A stretch of 64,000 nucleotides of DNA from Streptomyces cyaneochromogenes (GTDB taxonomy: Bacteria; Actinomycetota; Actinomycetes; Streptomycetales; Streptomycetaceae): positions 1 to 64,000 of the forward strand of contig NZ_CP034539.1 of NCBI RefSeq assembly GCF_003963535.1, written 5' to 3'. Below, piece by piece: positions 25,398 through 35,684 of this stretch. Under the pieces are notes generated by a model. The model searched no databases and had not been told where the DNA came from. It saw only the letters and a program-made list of their open reading frames with translations. Position 1 is the first letter of the stretch; each line of letters opens with the position of its first letter. The position numbers and the translations under genes were made by a program.

Positions 25398-26642
25398 ATG
25401 AGCAGACTGCTCCACACTTCCGACTGGCATTTAGGCCACACCTTGTACGGGCATTCACGCGAAGAGGACTTCGACGCGGTCTTGGCCGAGATCGTGGCCA
25501 TCGCCCAAGAGAGCCGGCCGGACCTGATCATCCACAGCGGCGACCTGTTCCACTTGTCCCGTCCCGCCATCCACGACCAGTTCCGCGCCATGCGCACCCT
25601 GCGCCAACTCGCCGGCATCGCCCCCACCGTGGTCGTCGCCGGCAACCACGACTCCGCAGCGCACTTCGACTTCTTCGACTACATGACCGGCCCGTCCTGC
25701 GGCCGGGGCCTGTTCTTCATCGGCCAGCGCCGCCCAGCACGCGACGGCGGTGTCCTCACGTTCGACGCCTGCGGTGGTGAGCAGCGAATCCGGCTGGGTG
25801 TTCTGCCATTCGTGCACCCGAACCGGTTCTGGCAACACTCTTCCACCACGGGCACGTCGTACGCCGACTATGCCGAAGCGATGCGCGGGCTGCAGAGTGA
25901 GCTGCTGGATGCCTTGCATGAGGGGTATGACGCCGACCGGGACATCCTCGTGTTCACGGCCCATGTGTTTGTCGCCGGTGCCACGACCTCCCCGAGCGAA
26001 CGAGCCGTCGGCGATGACTTCGAGACCCCTCCCGCGGATCTTCCGGTGGTGTCATACGCCGCCCTCGGCCACATTCACCGCCCACAGGTCATCGAAGGTC
26101 TCAAGTTCACCGCCCGCTACGCGGGCAGTCCGTTGCCCATGGACTTCGGTGAAGCCAACGAATCCAAGAGCGTAGTGATCGTCGACGCTGATCCCGGACG
26201 CCCGGTGAGGGCACTGCCCCGGCGGCTCTCCAGCGGCCGACGGCTGGCCCAGTTCACCGGGACCCTTGATGAGCTGAAGGCCGCAGCCGACCAGTACGAC
26301 GAGACCTTCCTCAAACCGACGATCACTGGCGAAGACCCCGACGGGCCGCTCAGCCAAAAGATCGCTGAGATCGTTCCCCACGCGGTGCTCATCAACCCGG
26401 CCCCTGCACGTGAGGCAGCCGACGGCGCCGTGCTTGACCGCGATCCCGGAGACGAGCCGGAACTCCCCGACGCGTTCCGGGCCTACCTGGCGAGTGAGGG
26501 GCTGAGCGGGGAGGCCGCGGAGTCCACGGTCACGGCGTTCCTTCACCTGCTCAGCGAACTCGACGACGAGACACAGACCCCGTCCCCAGCCGAGGAACTG
26601 CTGCGCGCCGCGCTGCAGGACACCTGGAAGGAGGCATCGTGA
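25398..26642 (+). CDS. sbcD: SbcD-type DNA exonuclease subunit (Mre11-like)
   Basis: A 414-aa calcineurin-like phosphoesterase of the Mre11/SbcD family. The metal-binding motifs are in order: TSDWHLGH (Asp, His), HSGDLFH (Asp), AGNHDS (Asn, His), and later a His in FTAHVFVAG and GHIHRPQ. SbcD is the Mn-dependent nuclease that, with SbcC, cleaves hairpins and protein-blocked DNA ends. The stop overlaps the GTG of a truncated sbcC-like copy (GTGA), so the usual sbcD-sbcC coupling is preserved but the partner gene has been displaced by ~215 bp. Confidence 0.9.
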   Translation: MSRLLHTSDWHLGHTLYGHSREEDFDAVLAEIVAIAQESRPDLIIHSGDLFHLSRPAIHDQFRAMRTLRQLAGIAPTVVVAGNHDSAAHFDFFDYMTGPSCGRGLFFIGQRRPARDGGVLTFDACGGEQRIRLGVLPFVHPNRFWQHSSTTGTSYADYAEAMRGLQSELLDALHEGYDADRDILVFTAHVFVAGATTSPSERAVGDDFETPPADLPVVSYAALGHIHRPQVIEGLKFTARYAGSPLPMDFGEANESKSVVIVDADPGRPVRALPRRLSSGRRLAQFTGTLDELKAAADQYDETFLKPTITGEDPDGPLSQKIAEIVPHAVLINPAPAREAADGAVLDRDPGDEPELPDAFRAYLASEGLSGEAAESTVTAFLHLLSELDDETQTPSPAEELLRAALQDTWKEAS

Positions 26643-26857
26643 AACCCCTGCAGCTCACCCTCACGGAAGTGCGCAACTACGCCGGCGCCAGCACCATCGA
26701 TGTCACCGACGGGCATCCGCCTGGCGACACGCGCTCGGGCAAGTCCACCATCCTTGAGGCGATCCTCTTTGCGCTGTACCGGACGCCTTCGTGGCCCGAG
26801 GACGCCGAGGAACCGTCGCGCATCGCGCTGGAAGACACCACGACGGAGGCACCGTGA
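26639..26857 (+). CDS. Mini SbcC N-terminal fragment (duplicated 5' end of sbcC)
   Basis: A 72-aa frame that repeats the first ~55 residues of SbcC ([15 protein letters not shown] versus [15 protein letters not shown]), including a still-consensus P-loop (GDTRSGKST) and the following helix ([10 protein letters not shown]). It then ends in an unrelated acidic tail. Nucleotide identity to the sbcC start is clearly reduced, so the duplication is not recent. It is coupled to sbcD upstream (GTGA) and to sbcC downstream (its TGA overlaps the sbcC GTG). It may be only a translational relay, a remnant, or a small nucleotide-binding peptide. Confidence 0.65.
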   Translation: MKPLQLTLTEVRNYAGASTIDVTDGHPPGDTRSGKSTILEAILFALYRTPSWPEDAEEPSRIALEDTTTEAP

Positions 26858-29800
26858 AGCCCCTACGGCTCACCTTCACGGGAGTGCGCAGCTACGCCGG
26901 TACGTGCACCATCGACTTCAGCGACAAGCGCTCGTTCGCCATTCTGGGCCATACCGGCGTGGGCAAAACCACCATCCTCGAATCGATCATCTTCGCCCTG
27001 TACGGCGTGTGCTCGTGGTCGAAGAGCGCTGCAGACGTCTATGAGCTGATCAGCACGGGATGCCCCAACATGGACGTGTTGTTCGAGTTCTCGGCGAACG
27101 GCCGCGAATGGCGTGTGCACCGCACTCTGCATGCGGACCGCAAGAAGAGGCCGCAGGCCGTGCTGGAGCCCCTCACTGAAGGGGCCAGCGACGCCCGGAT
27201 CGACGGCAAGGCTGCGGTCACCGATGCGGTCACCCGAGTCATCGGGCTGGACTGTGACGGCTTTGTCAGCACGATCCTGCTCCGCCAGGGAAAGTTCGAC
27301 CTCCTCCTCAAGGCTTCCGACGCCGTCCGTGCCGACCTCCTGCGGCACATCTTCGGCATCACTGAACTGGCACGCGTACGCAAGCTGGCCGGTGCACGGC
27401 TCGAGCGTCTGAATGCGCAGATCAACGAGGCGACCCGGATCCGCCACGACCTCCTGCCGGACCCCCCTGCTTCTGCGGCCCAGGCGATACTGGACTTGGA
27501 CCGCACCCGGGCCATCGCCGCCCGTCGGCGCGAGCAACTGGATGTACTGCGCTCAGCACAGAGCCAGGCCATCGAACACAGGCACCGCAAGAGCGGCCTG
27601 GACAAAGCGGCACAGCTGCTGCGTGAGCGTGCTGTTGCGGATGCGAGCATCACGATGGCGGCGCTGGCACGGAAGAAGAAGGAACTCGATGCCGAGGCAG
27701 CAGAACAGGAGGCAACCGGGCACGGCCTGAACGCGAAACTGGAGACGGCCCAGGCCGCTTTGGAGACGGCCGCACAGGCTGGCGACACGGTTCGGTCCCT
27801 CTCCAGCGCGTTCGCAGTCCTGTCCCGCCTGCCGGAGCGTGCGGCCAGCCTGGACACCGTCGAACAACGGTTGAAGCAGGAGCAGCTTCAGCACGAGGAG
27901 CACGAGCAGGAACATACGCAGGCACGGCAGGAACTGGAGGAGCACGAGCAGCACAAGGCGGCCCTCGTCGAGGCCGCCGGCCGGGCCGAGCGCATGGTGA
28001 GCGAGGCACGTGCGCGCACGGACCAGGTGCAGGAGGCCGTCCGGACGGCGCTGCAGGAGGCAAATGCCGCGGCCGGTCATCGGCAGTCCGAGCACACAGC
28101 GCTCGAGACTGTGGAGGAACAGCGCAGCCACCTCGCGGACCTGGCGAACAGGCTGGAGGAGCGCCGCGGCGCGCTGGAAGCCGCCCAGGAAGCCCTCGCC
28201 GCGCTGCAGCGCGGGGAGGCGGCGCATGCGGCAGGTTCCGGTCTGGTGCCCGGGGACGCCTGCACGGTGTGCGCCCAGCCCGTCCCTGGTGACTTCACTC
28301 CTCCGCCGCTGCTGGACAGCAAGGCGCTTGGTCGGGCCAAAAGCAAGGTCCGCACTCACATGAAGGCCGTCAACCCGGCGGTGGAGGCGAAAGCGGAGGC
28401 AGCCGCCCAGTTGAAGGGGGCTGAGCGGGCGGTCGAAAAGCACCGCCGTGGGCAGCTGGCTGCCCGCGAGCGTATGGACGCGGCTCTGCTCCAGGTGCAG
28501 GAACTGGTAGACGCTTTACACCCGGACGGTCTTCCTGCCACAGCCATCGCCCTGGCCACGCTGCGTCGGCAGACGGCAGCTCAGGCGCACGTTTTGGCCG
28601 AGGGCGAACCAGTGAACCGGGCTCAGATCACCCGTGCGGTCAAAGCGCTTGTCCAGCCGGTGCGCGACGCAGAAGGCGAAACCCTCGCGGCCCACTCCAG
28701 AGCCCAGACGGAGCTGGGGGCGGCTCAGGCTGAGAATGAAGCAGCCCGGGCCGAGATCAAACGCCAGCGTGGTCGGCTGCAGCGTGACCGCAAACGGCTG
28801 GACAAGACTCGGCTGCAGCACGAGAGCGAGCTGGGGAATCTGCTGACAGAGGTCGCAGAGCTCCCTGCCTCAATTCGTCCCACCCAGTCCGCACCGGCAG
28901 AACTGCCCTCCCTGCCAGACATCGCTTCCGCTCAGAAGGCGGCCGGAGAACGTCTCGCACAGCTCGAACACACAGAACAGGAGCGTGAGGAAGTCCGGCA
29001 GGCCCTGACACTGCACAGCGAAAGTCTGCAGGTCCTGGACGCGCGTCGTCGGCGCTCAGTCGAGACCCCTACACGCAATCTCATCAAGCAAGTGGAACGC
29101 TGGGCGGACGCGGCCACCGACGCGGCAGCCCTTCTCGGGGACGCGGTATCCCACGAGTTGCCTCCCGTCCCGGACGGCAGTGACCTGGCCATCGTCGACG
29201 CCTACTGCATGGCCCTCGCCTCCCTGCACCAGCGTCTGACCGGCGCACTCGGACAGGCCGCCCAGCACGCCTCCGACGAGGTCCACGCATTCCAGAAGGA
29301 GCTCACCCGCCAAGCCGAGGCTACCGCCGACGAGAGGGACCCAGAACCCGGGTTCCCGGTGCCTGCGAAGAGCGACCTGCTCGCCCGCGCCGTTCTCGAC
29401 CCGCTCAGCCGCAAGACACTCCAAGCAGAAGACGCGCATGCCAAGGCCAAGACCGACCTGCGCCTCGCACAGTCCCAGATCCCCTACGCCGAAGCGCTGG
29501 ACACCGCCCTCAAAGCCGCCCACCGACAGGCCGCGCAATGGCAGAGCGTGAGTGAACACCTCACCGACGGCAACTTCCTCAAGCATCTCACCGATCAGCG
29601 CACCGATTCACTCATCAAGGACGGCAGCAGAACCTTCCAGCAGATCTCCGGGGGCGACTACGTATTCGGCAAGAACTTCCGGATCGTTGACCTCGCCACC
29701 AATCACATGCGGCACCCGGAGACACTCTCCGCCGGCGAGACCTTCCAGGCCTCCCTAGCGCTGGCACTGGCCCTCGTCGAACGCCACAATCGCAGCCATA

Positions 29801-30063
29801 CCAAGGTGGAGAGTCTCTTCCTGGACGAAGGCTTCGCCTCGCTGGACAACAACCGTCTGGAAGACACCCTCAACGTCCTCAGGAGCATGACCCGAGACAA
29901 GACAGTCACGGTCATCAGCCACCTGTTCCCGGTGGCCGATGCCGTCGACGACGTCCTGTTCGTCGACAAAACCCCTCAGGGTTCAACGGCCACCTGGCTC
30001 ACGCCGGAAACGCGCACCTCCCTCATCAACGACGGGATCCGGCGCATGCTGGAACACACCTGA
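26854..30063 (+). CDS. sbcC: SbcC-type SMC-like ATPase (Rad50-like)
   Basis: A 1069-aa Rad50/SbcC ATPase. Walker A is GHTGVGKTT (residues ~32-40). Long coiled coils flank the zinc hook CTVC (near residues 470-473), the ABC signature [10 protein letters not shown] is at ~958, and Walker B is [12 protein letters not shown] use the GTG at 26854 because it overlaps the upstream mini-gene stop and matches the family N-terminus ([13 protein letters not shown]); a longer frame to 26791 is not supported. With SbcD it forms an ATP-dependent nuclease for hairpins and blocked ends, a useful function on a linear replicon. Confidence 0.9.
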   Translation: MKPLRLTFTGVRSYAGTCTIDFSDKRSFAILGHTGVGKTTILESIIFALYGVCSWSKSAADVYELISTGCPNMDVLFEFSANGREWRVHRTLHADRKKRPQAVLEPLTEGASDARIDGKAAVTDAVTRVIGLDCDGFVSTILLRQGKFDLLLKASDAVRADLLRHIFGITELARVRKLAGARLERLNAQINEATRIRHDLLPDPPASAAQAILDLDRTRAIAARRREQLDVLRSAQSQAIEHRHRKSGLDKAAQLLRERAVADASITMAALARKKKELDAEAAEQEATGHGLNAKLETAQAALETAAQAGDTVRSLSSAFAVLSRLPERAASLDTVEQRLKQEQLQHEEHEQEHTQARQELEEHEQHKAALVEAAGRAERMVSEARARTDQVQEAVRTALQEANAAAGHRQSEHTALETVEEQRSHLADLANRLEERRGALEAAQEALAALQRGEAAHAAGSGLVPGDACTVCAQPVPGDFTPPPLLDSKALGRAKSKVRTHMKAVNPAVEAKAEAAAQLKGAERAVEKHRRGQLAARERMDAALLQVQELVDALHPDGLPATAIALATLRRQTAAQAHVLAEGEPVNRAQITRAVKALVQPVRDAEGETLAAHSRAQTELGAAQAENEAARAEIKRQRGRLQRDRKRLDKTRLQHESELGNLLTEVAELPASIRPTQSAPAELPSLPDIASAQKAAGERLAQLEHTEQEREEVRQALTLHSESLQVLDARRRRSVETPTRNLIKQVERWADAATDAAALLGDAVSHELPPVPDGSDLAIVDAYCMALASLHQRLTGALGQAAQHASDEVHAFQKELTRQAEATADERDPEPGFPVPAKSDLLARAVLDPLSRKTLQAEDAHAKAKTDLRLAQSQIPYAEALDTALKAAHRQAAQWQSVSEHLTDGNFLKHLTDQRTDSLIKDGSRTFQQISGGDYVFGKNFRIVDLATNHMRHPETLSAGETFQASLALALALVERHNRSHTKVESLFLDEGFASLDNNRLEDTLNVLRSMTRDKTVTVISHLFPVADAVDDVLFVDKTPQGSTATWLTPETRTSLINDGIRRMLEHT

Positions 30064-30584
30064 GCAGCACCGGGCCGGCCAACAGCGCCGCCGGGAAACC
30101 CGCATTCCGGGGGCTTCAGGCACCCCGTCTACGGCCCCGGCGGCCCCTACACAGACACACCGAGCCCGGTACTTGTTTCCACCGCCTGAGGCGGCCCGGG
30201 GACACCTGCGGCCGGTAGCGGCGCATCACCCCTGCGCAGCACCAACCGCAGCGCCCTTGCAACGGGCCTGCATACTCCGATGGCAGGCCCGCGAGCCCCT
30301 CTCCCCCATGCCAGAGGGCGCCGCGCAACCGCGCCTCCCGCAGTTGTCCCCCTATCCGGGAAGGCCCTCGTACGCGGAGCGGGGCAGACCGCCACACAAT
30401 GCCTGAACGCCTGAAGCGCGGCCCCTACAAACCCCGCCGGGCAACCCCCCTTTTTTTTTGCGTGACGCCTCCCCGGATGCCCCGTGCCGGCCGGGGCCTC
30501 CCGCGTCCGCCAGTACCAGTGCGGCACAACGCGTTTCTGCCACTTCCAGCACCCATTCGTTCGAAAAGGTAAGGAGAAGACTGG
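30064..30584. other. 521-bp gap that probably contains the left end of the transposition module
   Basis: No convincing gene. It contains a C6-T9 tract at about 30444-30459 and GC-rich segments. The transposase gene begins right after a good ribosome site (AAGGAGAAGA ending near 30578). The transposon left end should lie here, but I could not identify terminal inverted repeats or a target-site duplication by eye. Confidence 0.35.
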
Positions 30585-32180
30585 ATGAGCGATTCCTCTG
30601 TCGGCGCGCCCGGCGCCGACAAACCGTTGTTCACTGCCCGTTCCGGGCGGCTGGCCGCGGTGCCGCGCTTGATGGCGCTGGACCAGCACGGCGAACTGAC
30701 CAGCGCGCACGTACAGCTGGTCGCCACGGCTGTGGGACGGTCGGAGCGGACGGTGTGGCGATGGGTCACCAAGGCGCGCGCCACCGGCCGCCTCGATGCG
30801 GCGTACCGGACACGCTTCACCATCACACCGGAGATCCGCCGTCTGCTGGTGCTCTGGGGAGGCAACGCCTCCGCCGTACACCGCGAGTTGCAGCAACGGG
30901 CCCTGGCCGATCCCCTGCTGCCTGCCGCTCCGTCGCTGTCGACGATCCACCGGGCGCTGCGACGGGATCTGACGCCTGGGGAGCGGGCCGGGCTCGCCAA
31001 GGGAGAGGCCGCCCGGCGTGCCTTCGATGTATTCGGGCAACGCCCGGCCACCCACCGCAACGCCGCCTGGGAAGGGGACCACAAGTGTGTGCCCGTTCGG
31101 GTATGGGTCGAGGGCGAGCTCGTGCAGCCCTGGCTGACGTGGTTCATCGACTGCGCCCGCAAAGTCATCATGGGCCTGGCTGTGACGCCCCACGCACCCA
31201 GCCGAGACGCAGTGCTGGCGGCCTTGCGGATGGCGTTGGACCGCTCCGAGCCGTTCGGCCCAGCCGGCGGGCTGCCCGGCCTGATCCGCGTGGACCGCGG
31301 CAAAGAGTTCCTGTGCAAGACCGTTGCCTCGGCGCTGGGTGCCCTCGCCGTGCCCGTCGTCGACCTTCCGGCCTACACCCCGCATCTGAAGGGCACCATC
31401 GAGGCGCTCAACGGGGCGGTTGAGGACATGCTGTTCGTCTCCATGCCGCGCTACGTCCACCGGCAAAAACTCACCGGCGGCCACACTGCGGATCCGGACG
31501 AGCCCGCGCTCCCCTTCGAGGCGTTCGTGGAACTGCTGCTGGAGTGGGTGCACTGGTGGAACACCGAGCACCGGCCCAAGTCTCTGGACGGCCTCACCCC
31601 GATGGAGGCATGGCGGTCCGACCCGACTCCCCTGCGTGAAGTCCCCGCCGAACAGCTGGCCCATTTCGGGCTTGAGGACGATGGCCGCACCCGCGTCATC
31701 ACCACCCGGGGAGTGCAGTGGCGTAACCGCCACTACATCGCCCCCTGGATGGTCGGCCAGGCCGGCGTCCGTGTCGCGGTGCGTCACCTGCCTCACCACG
31801 ACATGACCATCGAGGTCTTCGGCCTTGACGGCGTACACCTGGGCAGCGCCGTTCTGGCCGAGGCGGCCAGCGAGGAGCAGGTCCGTAAGGTCCGCAACGC
31901 CCGCACTGCGAAGGCGCGGCGGCTTCGCGCGGATATGAAGGCTGCGGAACGGCTGCGCCGCGAGCGCTTCGAGGCCGTCACCACAGCCGCCCCGCCCGAG
32001 CGTCTGGGTGCGCTGACCGAGGCGGAGGCCGAGGCAGAGCTTGCCGACTCGGCCGCCACGGACCTGCGGCGGGCCGATCCCGGCTACATCCCGCACCAGC
32101 CCGTCCCGGATGGCTGGGCTCGCCCGATCCCCCCAGCCGCGGACGAGCCGGGAAACGACACCCCTGGGGAGAACGCGTGA
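30585..32180 (+). CDS. Mu/Tn552/TniA-like DDE transposase (TnsB-type)
   Basis: A 531-aa transposase of the MuA/TniA/TnsB superfamily. An N-terminal HTH (SERTVWRWVTKA) precedes a DDE core: first Asp in WEGDHKCV, second in IRVDRGKEF, and Glu in KGTIEALNG. A Mu-type C-terminal beta-barrel follows (GVQWRNRHYIAPWM), then an Arg/Ala-rich tail. It catalyses cut-and-paste or replicative transposition with an AAA+ partner. Its stop overlaps the GTG of that ATPase gene (GTGA), typical of the tniA-tniB arrangement. Confidence 0.88.
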   Translation: MSDSSVGAPGADKPLFTARSGRLAAVPRLMALDQHGELTSAHVQLVATAVGRSERTVWRWVTKARATGRLDAAYRTRFTITPEIRRLLVLWGGNASAVHRELQQRALADPLLPAAPSLSTIHRALRRDLTPGERAGLAKGEAARRAFDVFGQRPATHRNAAWEGDHKCVPVRVWVEGELVQPWLTWFIDCARKVIMGLAVTPHAPSRDAVLAALRMALDRSEPFGPAGGLPGLIRVDRGKEFLCKTVASALGALAVPVVDLPAYTPHLKGTIEALNGAVEDMLFVSMPRYVHRQKLTGGHTADPDEPALPFEAFVELLLEWVHWWNTEHRPKSLDGLTPMEAWRSDPTPLREVPAEQLAHFGLEDDGRTRVITTRGVQWRNRHYIAPWMVGQAGVRVAVRHLPHHDMTIEVFGLDGVHLGSAVLAEAASEEQVRKVRNARTAKARRLRADMKAAERLRRERFEAVTTAAPPERLGALTEAEAEAELADSAATDLRRADPGYIPHQPVPDGWARPIPPAADEPGNDTPGENA

Positions 32181-32950
32181 GCGGTGACATGGACTACGGC
32201 AGGCTGCCTGCCGAGGACGAGGACCACTTTCATCGCCTCGATGCGCGTCTGGTGGCCACCGACGCGCTCATGACGACCCTGGACGACGTCCAGGCGACGA
32301 TCGACGCCAAGGGCATGATGGTCGCCTATGGAGCGGCCGGATACGGCAAGACGATGTCGGTGAATTCGGCGCTGCGGAAGATCGCCCCCGACAACACCTA
32401 CCGCTTGGAGCTGCGCTCGGGGCCGACACCCCGCGACATCCGCCACGGGCTGTTTCATGCCCTGGGGCTGCCCGGGGAACCGCCGACCCGGCCGATCGAA
32501 TTCGACACGCTCCTGAAGGAGACGCTGTCGCAGACGTTCCGGGTGCTGGTGTGCGACGAGGCCCAGTGGATGGGCCGCAGTTCGTTTGAGTACTGGCGCC
32601 ACCTGTGGGACGACCGCAAGACCGACATCGCGGTGATCTTCGCCGGCGGCGATGGCTGCTACAAGGTCCTCAAGCGTGAACCGATGCTGGCGTCGCGGAT
32701 TTTTATCTGGCAGAAGTTCACGCGCATGCCCGAGGCCGAGGTCGTCGGCACGCTGCCGGCGTTCCACTCGCTGTGGGCCGGGGTGGACCCGCAGATGATC
32801 CGCAACATCGACCGGGCCGCGGCACACGGCAACTTTCGCAACTGGGCCACCATCACCAAGCACATGCTCAACGGCATGAAGAAGAAGGGCCTGACCGAGG
32901 TCAAGCAGGACCTCGTCAACTGGGTGTACAGCAAGCTGGGCGGCATGTAG
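32177..32950 (+). CDS. TniB/MuB/TnsC-like AAA+ transposition ATPase
   Basis: A 257-aa AAA+ ATPase. Walker A is YGAAGYGKTMS, Walker B is VLVCDEAQWM, and it resembles ExeA/MuB/TniB target-selection ATPases in length. These proteins bind target DNA, activate the DDE transposase and give target immunity. The GTG start overlaps the transposase stop and has GGGGAGAA upstream. Confidence 0.85.
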   Translation: MSGDMDYGRLPAEDEDHFHRLDARLVATDALMTTLDDVQATIDAKGMMVAYGAAGYGKTMSVNSALRKIAPDNTYRLELRSGPTPRDIRHGLFHALGLPGEPPTRPIEFDTLLKETLSQTFRVLVCDEAQWMGRSSFEYWRHLWDDRKTDIAVIFAGGDGCYKVLKREPMLASRIFIWQKFTRMPEAEVVGTLPAFHSLWAGVDPQMIRNIDRAAAHGNFRNWATITKHMLNGMKKKGLTEVKQDLVNWVYSKLGGM

Positions 32951-33088
32951 CAACGGCCGCACATGCGCGGCGGCCCGTCGAGCCCGGGCCGCCGCCATCG
33001 ACCTCGGACTCCGCACGGACCGGCCCTGGCGTCTTCCACATGCAGGGCCCAGTCTGTGCGGTGCACGGCCGGAAGGGAGGCGGTGGCC

Positions 33089-34117
33089 GTGGTCTACGAC
33101 GACGTGACGATCGTGGTGGACGAGCAGGACGACCTGTTCTACACCCGGGCGGCGCTGCAGGCCCACCGGCCCGGGGAAGGCCGCATCACCGTGCAGCCGA
33201 CGCCGGCCAGCGGCAGCCCGGCCGCGCTGGCGCACGACATGCTGTATGCGCTGGGCAAGCGGCTGGCCCCCGGGCCCAACTCCCCCGATGTGTGGCTGGA
33301 CTCGGTGAACGCGGCCTGGCTCGCCGCGGCTGCCTGGGGTGTCGCGACCGGGGTGCGGCACGTGGTGGTCCCCCGGGCCCACCTGCTGACCATCCGGCGC
33401 ATCGACCAACTGCTCGCCTGGCGCGAGTCGACGGGAGCTCAACTGACACTGCTGTGGCAGAAGGCCCCGCGCGGACTGCCGCCGGCGCTGGCCCGCGTGG
33501 AGCGCCGTATCAGCGGCCGGGGCCAGTTCGAGGCGCTCCTCGCCGAGCCGGGACCGATACCCGCGCGCCCCTCCTTCCCTCCTGCTCCACCGATGGCGGG
33601 ACCGGCCGTGGTGGCTGCGGGGCAGTCCCCCGCCCCCCGGCCGCGGGAGGCTCGGGCGGCGTCGCTGAGGCCCGGGCGGCCAGCTCACCCCTGCACCGGC
33701 GCGATGGCAACAGCGCAGCTGGTCCAGGCCGCCCCTGCCCTCGAGATCGCGTCCGAGGAGGCCGCCGCGCTGGCCGCTCTCGCACACCCGCTCATCGCAG
33801 GAGCACTGAGCGTGCTGGCCTTCACCCGGGCCGGCCTCAGCAACCTGCGCTTCACCGGCGACCTCGACATCACCGGCGACGTCACCGCCATCAAGCTCCA
33901 CGGGGTCGTCCACCGGGACTGCCCTTTGCACGCTGTGCCTGCCTGGGCACGCCCGCTGCTGGCCGGCGCCCGCGCCCACCACCGCCTGACACCCCACCCG
34001 CCCGGGGACGGCATGTTCGCCCCCGCCATGGTCGCCGAAGCACGCCATCTGCGCGCACACGCCGGACGCCTGCCCCGGCTCGACCTGTCCCTGCCCGCTG
34101 GCACCCTCGTCCCATGA
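33089..34117 (+). CDS. Unknown third gene of the transposition module
   Basis: A 342-aa protein of no family I recognise. The N-terminal ~150 residues are alpha/beta (VTIVVDEQDDLFYTR, WLAAAAWGVATGVRHVVV), a Pro/Ala-rich linker follows (~165-205), and the C-terminal region is helical with an AIKLHGVVH strand. I use GTG 33089, eight bases after AAGGGAGG; GTG 33083 is too close to that site. It lies 138 bp after the tniB-like gene on the same strand. It could be an accessory or target-selection protein in the place of TniQ or TniR, or cargo. The sequence does not look like TniQ, a resolvase or an integrase. Confidence 0.6.
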   Translation: MVYDDVTIVVDEQDDLFYTRAALQAHRPGEGRITVQPTPASGSPAALAHDMLYALGKRLAPGPNSPDVWLDSVNAAWLAAAAWGVATGVRHVVVPRAHLLTIRRIDQLLAWRESTGAQLTLLWQKAPRGLPPALARVERRISGRGQFEALLAEPGPIPARPSFPPAPPMAGPAVVAAGQSPAPRPREARAASLRPGRPAHPCTGAMATAQLVQAAPALEIASEEAAALAALAHPLIAGALSVLAFTRAGLSNLRFTGDLDITGDVTAIKLHGVVHRDCPLHAVPAWARPLLAGARAHHRLTPHPPGDGMFAPAMVAEARHLRAHAGRLPRLDLSLPAGTLVP

Positions 34118-34265
34118 GCTGTGTGTGCCGACCGCCCGCACTGCGCGCTACAGACACGGCACAGCCGAGAGTCTCCATTCGCGGCAGGCACCGCCGCCCA
34201 TGGCGGGAGGACCAGGGGTAGTGGAAGACAGCCCTGCCGCCCCGCCCTGTCCGCCTGGCGCGAAG

Positions 34266-35684
34266 TCAGCAACTGCCGGGCAGGTGCACGGCTTTCAGCA
34301 GGCCTGGGAGCGTGGGCAGGACTTCGTCGTAGAGGGTCTCCTGCTCGCAGCCGTGCCCGCCGGTTCGGGCGATCTCGTCGGCCAGATCGCGCAGGGCCTC
34401 GATGCCCTGGTACGCGAGCCGGGCGGCGAGCTTGCGGTTCTCCTCCAGTTTCGAGGGCTCCTGGTGGTATTTGGTGCCGGCACGGTAGAGGTCGACGGTC
34501 ATGGCGACGGGGGTGACGGGCCGCCCGATGCGGTCGGCGAGGTTCCCGATGATGCGGATGCCGTGGGCGTCGAGGTCGCCCCATGCCGCAACGGGCAGGC
34601 CGTCGAGGCCGCGGAGGAACTCGGCCAGCCCGTCGGTTGCGTAACCCTTGCCCCAGATGCACAGCCAGGTGTCGGCGATCTCCCGGATCTTGCAGACCTG
34701 TTCGAAGGTGTCCTCGTTCTCGATCAGGAAGATGCCCTGGGCGTCGCAGGAGATCATGCCGAGGGCGCGGACACCGCGGGCGGGAAGGGCGAGCCAGGGG
34801 TTGCAGGCTGCCGCATCGGCGATGACGGTTCCGACGCGCCACTGCAGAGGGCCACGGATGCGTAGTTCGGTGTCGGCCTTGTCGACGGCCTGGTCGAAGG
34901 GGATGCCGATCAGGTTGGAGAAGGCCTGCTGCCTGGCTGGGGTCCAGGCGCTCTTGGTGTTGCGCAGGCTGCGTCCGGCGAGTTCCTTGGCGGTGATCTT
35001 GCGGGGGGTGTCCTGGGCGGGCCACCAGATGCCAGCGGCCCGGATGGCGACCTCGTACACGCGCCAGTCCTCGGCTCGTGTGGCGGTGCCTTCGGGGATC
35101 TTCAGGACGCGCCCGGGTGGTGTCTTGGCCAGCAGCGCGTGTTCATGGGCGAGTTGAGGGACGTCGGCCATGACGTCGAGGAGCTCGCGGTGCAGGTCTT
35201 CGGGGTGCTGGCGGCCTTGGAGTTCGGCGAGTTTGTCCTCGGCGAGTTCGGCCCACGACTGGGTCAGGGTCCATGACCGCGGGCTGTAGGCGGTGCCGTT
35301 GACGACGTCGCAGCGCAGGATGACAGCGCCGCAGCGGATGAGGTCGACCACGGTCTGCCAGGCGTTGTCGCCGAGGTCGGCTTGGATGGTGGGCCAGCGC
35401 TTGGTGGTCTTGGTCCGCAGGACCTTCATCAGTTGTCGGGTGGTCAGGGCGGGCGGCGGCTCATAGGGGCTGACGGGGTGGTCGGCGACGAGGTCGACCT
35501 GCCGGGGACTGACCCGCCGTCGCTGGTCCCTGGGGACGCGCACGTGGATGGTGTCGTCCGCGTCCTTGGTGATGCGCGGCAGGGTGACGGCGGTTATGCC
35601 CGGCGGCAGATTACGCAAGGGGACGGTCTCGCGGCCGTGTGCCTCGCCGATGAGGAGTGGAGGCCTGGGGGTGGGATCAGACAT
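34266..35684 (-). CDS. jetD: Wadjet JetD-like Toprim nuclease
   Basis: A 472-aa protein with the JetD plan: N-terminal arm and winged-helix regions, then a Toprim domain with LIENEDTF (near residue 318, catalytic Glu) and WGDLDAHGIRI (near 365, Asp-x-Asp). In Wadjet systems JetD is the nuclease that cuts circular plasmid DNA after SMC loop extrusion. The ATG at 35684 overlaps the last bases of the JetC gene; a longer frame to 35822 is not supported. It ends 149 bp from the transposition module. Confidence 0.85.
   Translation of the reverse strand: MSDPTPRPPLLIGEAHGRETVPLRNLPPGITAVTLPRITKDADDTIHVRVPRDQRRRVSPRQVDLVADHPVSPYEPPPALTTRQLMKVLRTKTTKRWPTIQADLGDNAWQTVVDLIRCGAVILRCDVVNGTAYSPRSWTLTQSWAELAEDKLAELQGRQHPEDLHRELLDVMADVPQLAHEHALLAKTPPGRVLKIPEGTATRAEDWRVYEVAIRAAGIWWPAQDTPRKITAKELAGRSLRNTKSAWTPARQQAFSNLIGIPFDQAVDKADTELRIRGPLQWRVGTVIADAAACNPWLALPARGVRALGMISCDAQGIFLIENEDTFEQVCKIREIADTWLCIWGKGYATDGLAEFLRGLDGLPVAAWGDLDAHGIRIIGNLADRIGRPVTPVAMTVDLYRAGTKYHQEPSKLEENRKLAARLAYQGIEALRDLADEIARTGGHGCEQETLYDEVLPTLPGLLKAVHLPGSC

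Noticed and set aside
33089..34117. Third gene of the transposition module as TniQ or an integrase
   Set aside because: No TniQ zinc pattern, no Tyr/Ser recombinase active-site pattern and no resolvase motif could be seen.
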